Assembly: GCA_021229015.1 (NCBI GenBank)
Contig: CM037782.1
Span: 44,767,040 to 44,831,039 of the forward strand
Length of the DNA stretch: 64,000 nucleotides
Reading direction: 5' to 3'
Source of the DNA: Solen grandis
Taxonomy: Eukaryota; Mollusca; Bivalvia; Adapedonta; Solenidae
Shown: positions 49,506 to 61,014 of the stretch, one piece after another
Layout of the letters: the number at the start of each line of letters is the position of its first letter
Numbering within the stretch: the first letter of the stretch is position 1
Notes under the pieces: model-generated
Told to the model about the DNA's origin: nothing
Databases searched by the model: none
Seen by the model: the letters and a program-made list of their open reading frames with translations, nothing else
Translations under genes and position numbers: made by a program

Positions 49506-49517
49506 CATTATATGTTT

Positions 49518-49767
49518 GGGGCCTCCGTGGCCGAGAGGGTTAAGTCGCTGACTTTAAAACTCACTCTGCCCCTCACCGCGTGGGTTTGAATCCCGGCAGG
49601 GTCATTCGGATTTTCATGTGAGGAAGCCTTCCAGCTGGCTTGCGGTAGGTCGGTGGTTCTACCCGGATGTCTCCGTGCATTCGTGTCCTTCCTCCACCTG
49701 TAATTAGCTGGACGTCGCTATATGACTGAAATACTGTCGAAGCGACGGTAAACTCAAATAGTCAAGT
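49518..49767 (+). mobile_element. Full-length tRNA-derived SINE (family 1) with 12-bp target duplication
   Basis: Flanked by perfect direct repeats CATTATATGTTT at 49506-49517 and 49768-49779, which fix both ends of a 250-bp insertion. Order: tRNA head GGGCCTCCGTGGCCGAGAGG (A box), B box GGGTTTGAATCCC, a body with ATGTGAGGAAGCCTTCCAGC, and a tail TAGCTGGACGTCGCTATATG...GACGGTAAACTCAAATAGTC. Undamaged duplications suggest a young copy. Such elements depend on LINE reverse transcriptase in trans. Confidence 0.93.
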
Positions 49768-49779
49768 CATTATATGTTT

Positions 49780-50106
49780 ATTGCTTTGTGTAAAACTAGC
49801 CTACTATCTCACTTCCATTGTAGCAGATAATTTAGTTATGCATCAACCCATCAGAGGTTTTACCGTAACATATAGGTACTATATTGGCTAAAGACTCCCT
49901 GCAGTGATGACCAGCAATTAGCAGGTCTGATCACAGCAGATGGGGGCCTGGCTCAGTGGGACATCACATTCCTTTCGAGATGCCTTTAAGTTTTGGTCAC
50001 ATATAAAGCATTTTGCATTTTGTTGTTTTTCTGGTATTTTAACTTGGCTGATCAGGTTTGAAACTGTTGATCATCACGAAAACCGTTGCATTTGCAGTAT
50101 GCAAAT
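49780..50106. other. Spacer up to the next array block
   Basis: No gene seen. It ends in AAAACCGTTGCATTTGCAGTA and CTAG (50107-50110), a decayed version of the palindromic terminus. Confidence 0.5.
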
Positions 50107-52667
50107 CTAGTTATTATTATTTTTCTAACCTTTTTTTGTGAACGGCATATCACCATGACAGAAAAAAGTCACATGTATGAAATTTTAATCAGTTATTACC
50201 ACGTATTTGAAAATGATCCTAACGTTGAGAAAATTTTCATTTATGTCTTACTTTTCCCGCCAGGGGGCGTTTTGCATGAAATTTATTAATGGCTAATAAC
50301 TCAGTTATTTGAGGTCCGATTCAAATGCGGTTTTTTGCATTCTGTTCCTTGTTGATAGCCAAATAAAATATGATAGGTTTCGAGGGTACGTGTCGCTGAA
50401 AGTATTTGAGCTACAGAAGGTTGAAAGTTCGAACCTCGCAAAAAACTGTGCAAATGAGGGTAGGTCTACGAAAAACCTATCCATTTTTGTTAGAGATCAG
50501 ATAGATGAATTCTGTTTGCTGCAAATGATTTGCAAGACATATACGCACAAAATATATGGGGTGGCGAATTTAAGAAATGTATGGTAGGTCCTCTGGAAAC
50601 GGTCAAACTTCACTAAATTTTAGAAAAAGTTAAAGGTTCAAAAACATGTTTTTTATCGCTTCTGACTTTATTTTTTGTTAATTCTTCATGATATTTTCAC
50701 AAGTTATGTATTGTTATGTCTGAAAGGGGATCACAATTAAAAAGTTAAAACATAAATGAAAAGGTCAAGGTCATATTACGAGTATTGTTTTTATTCGGCC
50801 CCAAATAGCTCCAAAACTAAAAATATTTCTTTGAGAGTTTATGAACAAAAGTTTTAGTTATTCAAGAGCTCTTTCCAGTGATGTTTAGTTTTTGAAGATC
50901 GGACTTGATTTGGTCATTTTACGGCAGTCCAAAGTTTGATCCTTTTTTGGAATAATTGTAAATCAGTTTTTATGCTTCAAATTGTGATATATAAGAAATA
51001 GAATGTTCGACTAGTGCGACTTGCGTACTTGATTGAACTATTTGCTGCATTGCTAGGTACCTAATGGTAAAATTTTAATCAATTTTGTTTTTCATTTTGC
51101 CGCTAGGGGGCGCTTAGCTTAAAAACACTCTTCTACTTATAACTCAAAAAGTTGAAGTCTGATCCAAATGCGGTTTGTTGCATTGTGTTTCCTTGTTGAT
51201 ACTCTAATAAAATATGATAGTTTCCAGGTATGAGTGGCTAAAACTTTTTGAGCTACTAAAGGAAGGTTGAATGTTCGAACCTCGCAAAAAACTGTGCAGA
51301 TGAGGGTAGGTCTACGAAAAACCTATCCATTTTTGTTAGAGATCAGATAGAAGAATTCTGTTTGCTGCAAATTATTTACAAGACATATACGCACAAAATA
51401 TATGGGGTGGCGAACTTAATAAATGCATGGTTTGTCCTCTAGAAACGGTCAAACTTCACTAAATTTTAGGAATAATCAAAATTTCAAAAACATGGTTTTT
51501 GTCGCTGCTGACTTTATTTTTAGTTCATTCTTCATGATATTTTCACAAGTTATGTATTGTTATGTTTGAAATGACCCCACAATTAAGAAGTTAAAATGAA
51601 ATTGCAAAGGTCAAGGTCATATTACGATTACTGTGTTTTTATTCGGCTCAAAATAGCTCAAAAACAAAAAATATTTTATTGAAAGTGTATGAACAAAAGT
51701 TTTAGTTCTTGAAGAGCCCTTTCAAGTGATGTTTAGTTTTTGAAGAATGAACTTGATTTCGTCATTTTACGGCAGCCAAAATATTGATCCTCTTTAGAAC
51801 AATTGTAAATCAGGTTTTATACTTCAAATTTTGATATATAAGGAATAGAATGTTTGACTAGTGCGACTTGTATATTTGATTGAACCATTTGCTGCATTGC
51901 TAGATACCTAATAGAAAATATTTACCCAATTTTGTTTCTCGTTTTGCCGCTAGGGGGCGCTTGGCTTGAAATCACTCTTTATAACTAAAATAATTGAAGT
52001 CTGACTTTATGCAATTTTTTTACATTCTGTTTCTTGATGACATCAATTTGAAACAACACTTAAAATCAAAGCGATATTTTATGAAAATGATAGTAATTCA
52101 ATGTAACATTAGTCTGTAATAGTGTTGAGTTGCATAATACATTGTCGCGTGTTATTTTAAACTGTTGTTTGTCGTTTGCAATTCTTGTTTATCGAGTACA
52201 ATTGTCGTATGTCGCCATCATAAAGCAACACACACATATAACGTTGCAGTACCCGAAGTCCGTAAAAAAGGTTTTCAAGTTTGCGACTACATAACAGACA
52301 GGTAATACTTAAAAGTGTTCTTCTTGGTAAAAAGTCTGCTTAAACATTGCGACAAAATGTTTAAAGATCACTGTTAACAGTATCAACAAGCATTGAACAA
52401 GAAATGTTTTTGAATCATGCGACTCGTGAACTGAATGGAATTGCTTTCATGAAAACCGATGATATCGCGACTACATAACTGACAGGTAATACTCAAAAAT
52501 CTTTTGGGTAAAAAGTCTTCTTAAACATTGCGACAAAAGTGTTTGAAAGATCACTGTTAACAGTATTCAACAAGACATTGAACGAAGAAATATGTTTTTT
52601 GAAACATGCGACTCGTGAACTGAATGGAATTGCTTTTGCGAAAACCGATGATATCGCGATTGCGATT
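50107..52667 (+). repeat. Array block of 845-bp monomers
   Basis: After CTAG and TTATTATTATTTTTCTAACC come monomers with CTCF-like 14-mers at 50267-50280, 51100-51113 and 51947-51960 (spacing 833 and 847 bp), then short modules with GATATCGCGA words up to CTAG at 52668-52671. It is the inverted counterpart of 2200-4560. Confidence 0.87.
51100..51113 (+). promoter_or_regulatory. CTCF-core-like 14-mer
   Basis: CCGCTAGGGGGCGC, 13 of 14 against CCASYAGRKGGCRS. Identical 14-mers on the same strand occur at 51947-51960, 52818-52831 and 53672-53685; CCGCTAGAGGGCGT is at 54498-54511 and CCGCCAGGGGGCGT at 50267-50280. Confidence 0.4.
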
Positions 52668-54822
52668 CTAGTTATTATTATTTTTCTAACCCTTTTTTGT
52701 GAACGGCATATCACCATGATAGAAAAAAGCCACAATTATGAAATTTTTACCAGTTCCTTATATTTATCTGAAATTGATCCTAACGTTGAGAAAATTTTCA
52801 TTTTTGTCTTATTTTTGCCGCTAGGGGGCGCTTTGAAAAAAATCAACAAATGCTAATAACTCTGTTATTTGAGGTCCGATTCAGATGTGGTTTTTTGCAT
52901 AGTGTTCCTTGTCAAAAGCCTAATCCAATATGATAGGTTTCAAAAATCTGCGTATATAAAACTTTTTGACTACGGAAGGTTGAAAGTTCGAACCTCGCAA
53001 AAAACAGTGAAAATGAGGGTAGGTCTACGAAAAAAGTGCCCATTTTTTTTGGAATTGAGATAAAAGAATTTTGTTTGTTGCATATGATTCGCAAGACATA
53101 TACGCACAAAATATATGGGGTGGCGAATTCGGGAAATGCATGGTTTGTCCACAGTACGCGGTCAAACTTAACCGATATTTTCGAAAAATCAACATTTTCA
53201 AAGCATGACTGTTAAGATTTTTTGCAGCTCCTGACTTTATTTTTAGTTCAATTTCTATGAAATTTTCACATTTAATGTAAAACTATGTTCTTAAGTGTCA
53301 CATAATATAAAAAGTAAAAATGTATTGTAAAGGTCAAGGTCATATTAGGATAATTGTATATCAATTCGGCTTGAAATAGCTCAAAATTAAAAAACAATTC
53401 ATAAACAATATATGAACAAAAGATTTAGTTTTAGAAAAGTTCTTTCTAATGATGTTTAGATTTTGAAGATCGGACTTGATTTGGTCATTTTACGGCAGTC
53501 CAAAGTTTGATCCTTTTTTTTCGAATAATTGTAAATCAGGTTTTAAGTTTCAAATTCTGATACATAAGAATAAAAAGTTTGATTTGTGCGACTAGTATAC
53601 TTGATTGAACTATTTGCTGCTTTGCTAGGTACCTAATGGTAAAATTTTAATCTATTTTCTTTCTCATTTTGCCGCTAGGGGGCGCTTTTCTTGAAATCAT
53701 TCTTTTGCTTATAACTCAAAAAGTTGAAGTTCGGTTCGAATGCGGTTTTTTGCATTCTGTTCCCTGTTGATAGCCTAATAAAATATGATAGAAATCGAGA
53801 GTCCGTGTGGGTAAAAGCTTTTGAGCTACGGAAGGTTGAATGTTCGAACCTCGCAAAAAAAACAATAAAAAAAACCTGTGCAAATGAGGGTAGGTCTACA
53901 AAAAACCTATCCGTTTTTTTTTAGAAATCAGATTGAAGAATTCCGTCTCCTGCATACCATTTGAAAGACGTATACACACAAAATATATGGGGTGGCGAAT
54001 TTAAGAAATGCGTGGTTTGTCCACTAGAAACGGTCAAACTTCACTTAAATTTAGGAAAAATTATAATTCCAAAAACATGATTTTTTTGTCGCTCCTGACT
54101 TAATGTTTTGTTTATTCGTCATGAAATTTTTACACATTATGGTTTTTAAGTTTGAAAGGGCCTCACAATTAAAAAGTTAACAAAACATTGAAAAGGTCAA
54201 GGTCATATTATGATAAGTGTGTTTTTATTCGGCCACAAAGTGCTCCAAATCTAAAAAATATTTCATTGAGAGTATATGAACAAAAGAAATAGTTCTTTCG
54301 TATAATGTTTAGTTTTTGAAGATCGGACTTGATCTGTTCATTTTACGGCAGTCCAAAGTTTGATCCTTTTTTGGAATAATTGTTAATCAGTTTTTATGCT
54401 TGAAATTGTGATATATAAGAAAAAGAATGTTCGACTAGTGCGACTTATATACTTGTTTGAACTATTTGCTGTTTTTGCAATTTTGTTTCTCATTTTGCCG
54501 CTAGAGGGCGTTTTGCTTAAAATCACTCTTTTGCTTATAACTCAAAACGTTAAAGTCTGATTGAAATGTGGTTTTCAGCATTTTGTTCCTTGTTGACAGC
54601 ACCAAAAATGTGATGGATTTCAAAGGATAGGTTATGGGAAAATATTGGCGCTAGAAGAGTTTGAATGTTCTAACATTGCAAAAAAAAAAAATGTGCTAAT
54701 GAGAGTTGGTCTTCAAAAAACCTTTTCGTTCTGTTTCATATTGAAAATTGTGGCTGAGTTGAAATAAAGTGTTCAAGTTGATTAGGTTAAAAGCGAAAAC
54801 CGAGATACCGCTTGCGGTTCTA

Positions 54823-54823
<1 letters not shown>
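52668..54823 (+). repeat. Last array block, ends at the unique-sequence junction
   Basis: Two and a half monomers with CTCF-like 14-mers at 52818-52831, 53672-53685 and 54498-54511. The block closes with the palindrome ACCGCTTGCGGT and CTAG at 54820-54823. Beyond it array homology stops, so this is the array edge towards the GPCR gene. Confidence 0.87.

Positions 54824-54856
<33 letters not shown>
54824..54856. repeat. (ATT)n microsatellite at the array edge
   Basis: About ten TTA/ATT repeats directly after the terminal CTAG. Shorter TTATTATT tracts follow CTAG at internal block boundaries (for example 50111, 52672). Confidence 0.9.
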
Positions 54857-54858
<2 letters not shown>

Positions 54859-55602
54859 GCAATACTAGATACGAAAACCTCTTGGCATACAATAATCATA
54901 TTAGGCTGGATAAGGGAAGAACAATAAAAATCAGATTCATACTAGACAATCTTATACTCTGAAAAAATAAAACGTCAATGTTTTTTATCCAAAACTTTAA
55001 AAAATAAAAAAGTGGTACTGAAGTTTGTCCTATACGTACACAAGTTCCTATATATATATGTAAATTTGTATTCTAGCATATTAAGAAAGACAGAGCAAAC
55101 AAGTATAGTTGTCATCTCATATCCGGCGGGATCAGTTCTGAACCTATGCATTACTTTAGAAAAAGAATCACTGTCAATGCATTGTCTGATACTGAAAATG
55201 AATGCTTTGAACATAAGAAAATGATTTGAAATTTAGAAATACTTTGACACGACATCGGACTGCGTCTATTTCAACAAACTTTGATATTTATGTCTTCGAT
55301 ATATGGTAAAACGTTTTGTATATGTGAAATAGCTTTCTCACGCATTGTCTATAAATTTCAAAGTCATAAAACAAAGAAATGTTGGGCAATGGAAGAATAT
55401 ATTTCACGAATGGGGACATATTAAGTCAAAACATAAAAGATTTAACTAAAATTTATTCATAGGACTTAGATGCCCCACTCTTTGGGTTTATTAGATTGAT
55501 ATTTCTGACAGAGAAAATAATATAAAAAAAAACTTGATATATAAAATAATTAAAGTGCACACCAAGCAAATGATATCATTATTTTGAACAGAAACAAAAA
55601 GG
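54857..55602. other. Unique sequence between array and arm 2
   Basis: About 750 bp without array homology, absent from contig 2 because that contig ends at its gap. Presumably it continues the last GPCR intron (minus strand). No TM6 or TM7 exon could be identified; a 79-codon minus-strand frame at 54975-55214 has no receptor hallmarks. Confidence 0.55.
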
Positions 55603-56226
55603 TTTTCATGAAACTATGGTTAAAAGGGCCGATTTTTTGGTTGCAGTGTAGCCTAAATCAAACTTGTCGAATATTTTCTTCTTTATTACGTTACACTTAT
55701 AAGCCAAATATTAATTAAAAACATTAACAGTTCTTTAAAATTTAAAGAGCAGAGACTGAAATCGACTTTGAAATAGGATTATCAATATTTAACATGAAAT
55801 TTATTTTCTTTTATTATGATCCACCTTTGCGATTTCCTGCCTTAACCGGTTCGAACCGACATCTTTCTGAATCTGGTGACATTTTAACAAAAAAATTCAC
55901 ACAGGGCTTTTTCAAGAAACACCTCAAATTGAGATTTACCTCAACTCCGATTAAGGAAGGCATAGAGCTCCATTGTTCGATGGCCTAAAAACTAGGACAT
56001 TTGTAAACCTAATATCTAATATTGTTAGCATACTTTGACAGAAAATAGTCTTTTTCAAACTTAAACTTTTGGGTGATACAGAATTTGTTTTTTTTTTTAA
56101 ATTGAGGAACATCTAAATTTAAAATGTTTTACGATACGCAGGCCTATTCTTTTAGAAAGGCATATTCATGATAAAATTTAGAGGATTCCGAATGCAAACA
56201 TATAAAGGATCACAACCCATACTCAC

Positions 56227-56429
56227 GCGGCAGTGCTCATCTCCTGTCTGTGCCTAGCCATTTTCCAGAGTTCATGACAGATCCAGAAATAGTTAAAGGC
56301 CATGATGTGGACAGGGATAATGAGAAGGATACTGAGCATGTAGATCTCATACAGGCGGCGAACAACAGTACTCGAGAACCACTTGACACACCAAACGGCC
56401 TGCCGGACCTCACCCACTGTAAGATGGAT
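56227..56429 (-). CDS. Class A GPCR, exon with ECL2-TM5-ICL3 start (arm 2, partial gene)
   Basis: Minus-strand counterpart of 34878-35080: same length (203 bp), same acceptor and GTGAGT donor, and the encoded peptide is identical. The ECL2 Cys (AVWCVKW), Pro5.50 (LLIIPVH) and Tyr5.58 (FNYF) are all retained. In this arm the sequence downstream (towards lower coordinates) can be followed 1.4 kb further, to the repeat array at 54823, without meeting the TM6 exon. The following intron therefore either contains the array or the gene is interrupted by it. Confidence 0.93.
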
Positions 56430-56751
56430 CTAAAAGAAATGAGAGGTCACAATTTTTTTAAGAAAAGAAATGCATTCCTTGAAACAACAAACAGAAGCTG
56501 TATAGTAAAGTTTTCTTTCAAATGTACCATGTCTGATGCAACAAACAATCATGTGAAGTATCAATACTATCAAAGTAAGAAATGATACTAGTAATGCAAC
56601 ACTTAATTTTTATTCATATGAATCACATTTCGTATAGATGTAATACATTTTAAATCAACGAAAACCTGGCTGCACACAGTCTTTTTCAACTGATAGATGA
56701 AAATAAAAATTTAGATCGACTTTGCAATATCTTCCGTCCGTACAAACTTTG

Positions 56752-56930
56752 TGCCCTCCGTGGCCGCGCGATTACAGTCGCTGATCTACCTTCACTTTGT
56801 TCCACGTCCCTGTGAGTTCGAGTCTCGGTCTGTTCATTCGGCATTCACATGAGGAAGCCGTGATGATTTTTCTCTCCTTTTGATGAATCAAGGGCATGAT
56901 GGGCAGGCATACATGTACTAGTGAGTCATT
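56752..56930 (+). mobile_element. tRNA-derived SINE in GPCR intron (arm 2)
   Basis: Counterpart of 34380-34556: GTGCCCTCCGTGGCCGCGCG head, GTGAGTTCGAGTCTCGGTC B-box region and an ATGAGGAAGCC body word shared with family 1. The body then diverges from family 1, suggesting a related subfamily. Confidence 0.7.
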
Positions 56931-57051
56931 TGTAGAGGTAATTTCCCCCCTCTCCCCCGCATACACACGCATTGAAGTATAAGCAGACAATTGAATGGGA
57001 AATGTTTTAATTGGTCACTGCTGAAAACTGAAATAAGTGCATTGCACGAAC

Positions 57052-57175
57052 CTGGCCAAACACGATGGGGATAGCTAGAATGAAGGAAACAATCCACAAC
57101 AGTACTATGGCACGCCTGGCTCGCTCCACCGAACACACGTAACGCGCCCTCATCGGGTGAACGATTGCGTAATAC
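57052..57175 (-). CDS. Class A GPCR, exon with ICL2-TM4 (arm 2, partial gene)
   Basis: Minus-strand counterpart of 34138-34261, 124 bp, same phases. It encodes the same peptide (YYAIVHP...AIPIVFGQ) with a synonymous change (GTG for GTA) in the Val of PIVFG. The donor is GTTCGT instead of GTACGT, which is still a usable GT donor but weaker at position +3. Confidence 0.92.
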
Positions 57176-57411
57176 CTTTAGGCAGACAAAATGGACAATT
57201 AACATCATTAACAACAACAACAACATAAATATATACACAAACAAATAACCTTTATATTATTGTTGTGGATATCGTATAGTGGGTCATTTCTGAGGATAAA
57301 ATACATGTATGTGGCTTTGCCCTATATTTGTTGTAGCTAATTTTTGCGGGTTTTAATTTTTTGCGATTTCTGAATTCGGTAACTAAAACATTTTTTTCTC
57401 AGTTACATGAT

Positions 57412-58014
57412 AAAACAAGAGTACTGGATCGCTCACCCGAGAAACACTGCTTTCATTGCCAGCATTACGTAAGAAATGAAGATGTAAATGGCAATTCTGT
57501 ATAATATTCTGATATTTCAAGAGCCTTAAATGTAGATATTCAGTCCAGTAACTTCATTGAGCTATTGTTGCTATTATTATTGTGTATAAGTTAAATGATG
57601 ATTGCTTAATAATTGCATATTAAAGTGTATACAAAGTAAAAATCAGATTTCATAATTCAAGGACCATAACTCCTGAACAAATTGGTCGTTAACAGACATA
57701 ATCAAACTTGACTGAGATTTTATGGTCATAAATATTGTCATGAATTGTCAGTATTTACGTTAAAGGGACATAACTCCTGATCTAATTAGCTGATACATGT
57801 ATCGGCCATAATCTTACTTGTTCGAAATTACATGATTATAAACATGGTCATAAAGTTTGAAGATGACTGCTTGAGAAATGAATATATGAACAAGCCGAAA
57901 TTTTTTTTATTATTATTTTAAAAGACCGAAACCGAACTTATCAGAACTAATATACGTCGGGCATTCAGCGATCCTAATAGCTCATACTGAGCCACATGTG
58001 CTAAGGTGAGTTAA
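57412..58014 (+). mobile_element. Short pearl-like element in GPCR intron (arm 2)
   Basis: Starts AAAACAAGAGTACTGGATCG CTCACCCGAG and ends CTAAGGTGAGTTAAAAA, with CATAACTCCTGA core words at about 57665 and 57768. Orientation and position correspond to 33272-33891. Confidence 0.75.
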
Positions 58015-60423
58015 AAAGAAGTGTGTACGTTAAAGTATTGTAACGCCACCGGACTGATTATGATTTTCTTTTTGCGCGTATGTGGTTGTTATAGTTGTAG
58101 ATTTTGAATCAAGTGATCTGATTGAACGACATGAAATTGACATCGACAAATGGAGCTGATGTTTCAAATCATCCAATCAGATTCGCCGGAAGAAAAAAAA
58201 AACAAAAAAAAAAACGAACTTGACATTTGGTGCCATTTCTTCGTTAAGGTTTTCTTTTGACAGTAATTCGAAATTCCATGTGATAATTGAATATCAGACT
58301 GATCGAACCGTGCAAGCATACATCTGTGCAGTTATATGTACGACCTCTGTAATCAGGTCATATCAGATTCCGTTCTTTACCATGTTTAATATACAGTACA
58401 GAGGGACAAAAATCGTAATCAACATTCAAATGATTCCAGCCTGCTCCTTCTCATAAAATAAGGAATATAGCATCAGGATACAATTTTTATATGGGTTTTT
58501 ATTAACCCGGATATGACAATAGTATTGTGTATCTAAATAAATCAAGGAAGCAAGCATGTTTGACTCGTATAATATATTTATGTAACCAATAGCATTTACC
58601 ATAATTATTATTATTATTATTATTATAATTTATATTAAAATATAAGTTCTTACTACCATACATACAGTATCTTAAGGTCGAACTAATCTAATGCCGATCG
58701 CTTACACGTCGTCCGATATTCTGAGTGTTCGGTCCAAACCGGAGTGTATCTAATCAATGTCCACGTATAAGTAAATCTTGATGTATCCATTATGCCCGTA
58801 AATGAAGGAAAATTTAGAAAAAAAATCAAAGGATATGTCATTAAACATCATTCCCGGTATAATATGTCAATATTTTACTCTCGTCGTCTAGAAAAGTCAG
58901 AAATCGAAACACTGCAGGAACTACTGTCTGGCTCGGTTTCTTATGGTGCATATCTTGCATATCTGTCCTAATTAGTTAATATTGTCAAACATTAGATGGT
59001 TTAGTATATGATTTAAACACATTAATATTAACACACATATACTAGTGGCTTCTTTGGTAACCAATTTGTATAAAATATTGACAATATAGTGAATTCAATC
59101 CATTTTTGTTGCATAGGTGTTTTCATATTATCAAAAAAGATAAAAAAAAATGGGTTAGGGTAATGCGAATGTCAATAACTTCTTTACATATTCTATATTT
59201 GTATCAGTGAAACCATAGATATTCGGAATATATGTATAGTTTATTAAGATCTGATGAAGTGCCCATTAGAGTAGCTCAACCGTAATACGTGGTTACATAT
59301 TAGATCTAACACGGTTTGACAAAATCTAATGTCGGGGTGTGATAATTTCATGTAGTACGCTTCATCTCAAATCAAGTATTCCCGAACTTAAGCAATTATA
59401 TATATATATATAAAAAAGAAATATCTTTAAAAAAAGATACTCAGCCGTGGTAACCAGCTTGATGATAAGTGTCTGAATGGTTTTACATGTAATAGATTTT
59501 GTTGTTGGTTTAATAGTTGTGTAATTCCTGTGTCAGAGCAGCTCTTTGAAATACCACGGATCCAAATAATTTGTACAATCTTGGTAGACACTTACAGCCT
59601 TAAAACATATGCGCATTAGACTTCGTTTCGCGTGTTAAAAAACGAAACCGGATGTTACGTTTTTGTTGAATATAGGATCTGTCAGGGTCGAACAATCGAT
59701 TCCGAAATCTATGTGTTTCCTATTTTTTTAGCGTTCTACTCTTTCAGTATACCTTAAAAAGGTGCAGCGTCTTACTATTCGGGACAAATCGTTCACAGGG
59801 GAAGAAAACTCCAACTTTTAAAACAAACAGAGATCTAAAGAACTCGTTTCCGCAACTCCTTTCTTTTGACTAATTTTACAATGATTATAATAACCAATGA
59901 AAAGCCTAATTTTATTCCGCTTCATTACTGTGTATTTCACAGGAAGTCAGGGTGAAAATAAACGGCTAAACGGCCGAAATACCATATAATTAGCCTGACG
60001 TCGCTACGACACAACAGCAACAGCAGCAACTTATATCAACGTGCCGATGGCCATATGGTTTGAACGTCAATCGTCTCGGAGAAAGGGACACTGTTAGTTC
60101 GTTTTCTGTCGCCTAAGTTTTAGATATATTTTGTTTAAATAGTACTGCCACAGTATCCTGGTATTTTGCTCAATTATCCATAGATGCTTGGTTTAGTGTG
60201 GTATCTTTGTCTTTGGGGACATGCAGCATTGGCCACTGACATCATTTCTTTTATCTTTTCATATTTTCTGTCAAACAGCTTTTGGGAAGTTTATTTATCC
60301 TACAACATAAACTCGTTCGTACATACTATGAGTGATCATCCGTTCAACAAGAAATCACATTTTATTCATAAAGGCTTCCTTTGTGTGCTGACTATGAGTG
60401 AACGTTTTTCAACTGAACCTCAG

Positions 60424-60520
60424 GGACTTGCTTCTGTATGTTTTAAAAAATATCCTACAGTCCACATTCATATGGACAGTAGGATTTTTGTAAAACATAC
60501 AGGAGAAAGTCCCTGTGACT
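60424..60520. repeat. Imperfect foldback hairpin (arm 2)
   Basis: Reverse counterpart of 30773-30867 with both arms and CAGGGACTT/AAGTCCCTG ends retained. Loop bases differ slightly (ATGGACAG instead of ATATACAG). Confidence 0.7.
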
Positions 60521-60811
60521 GAACAAGTCAAATTTCGACAACAGTTATATGATTATATCATATGTGAAAACAAGTATACTCCTTAAGAGAGAGGATGTGT
60601 CTTAACAAAGCATGAGCCGCGGCCCATTAGAAATATTCATTGACGACGGATCTGATGTCGAGTGTTCGATCCCGGTTGACGGCAATATTTCCTATTATCC
60701 TTTCCAGAGGCAACATGAAAACCACTGAAAGGGATGGGTATACTTTGTTAGAAATTGTAAAACAACAATAACAGCAGTATAAACTACAGCAGTTGACATG
60801 TTTTGACTGAC

Positions 60812-60933
60812 CTCTCAAGGCTCATCATGGTAAGTGTGGCAACAGAGCAGATGGCGGAGACGTTCTGAATGTAGTGGACACACTTACAAAGCACCTCCCC
60901 GAACTGCCATGAGTGGGAGAAAAACGCAGCAAA
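60812..60933 (-). CDS. Class A GPCR, exon with ECL1-TM3 (arm 2, partial gene)
   Basis: Minus-strand counterpart of 30342-30463, 122 bp, with the same TTTCAG acceptor and GTCAGT donor. The peptide is the same, including WQFG, Cys3.25 and LER. The difference seen is ATC for ATA in SAIC, synonymous. The Arg3.50 codon is again split by the intron. Just upstream of the acceptor (60977-61013) this arm has a long (TG)n tract that is nearly absent from arm 1. Confidence 0.9.
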
Positions 60934-60975
60934 CTGAAACACAGGGAAAATTGTAAAAGTTTAGTCTTTATTTAA

Positions 60976-61014
<39 letters not shown>

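Larger units (their letters stand above)
57176..60811. other. GPCR intron (arm 2)
   Basis: 3.6-kb counterpart of 30464-34137, containing the pearl-like element (57412-58014), an (ATT)n tract (about 58600-58626) and the foldback (60424-60520). No further exons seen. Confidence 0.85.

Noticed and set aside
49518..49600. tRNA genes at the SINE heads (also 19810-19892, 24030-24112, 26574-26641, 34500-34556)
   Set aside because: A and B boxes are present, but acceptor stems and cloverleaf pairing fail, and the sequences continue into repeat bodies, in two cases with target duplications.
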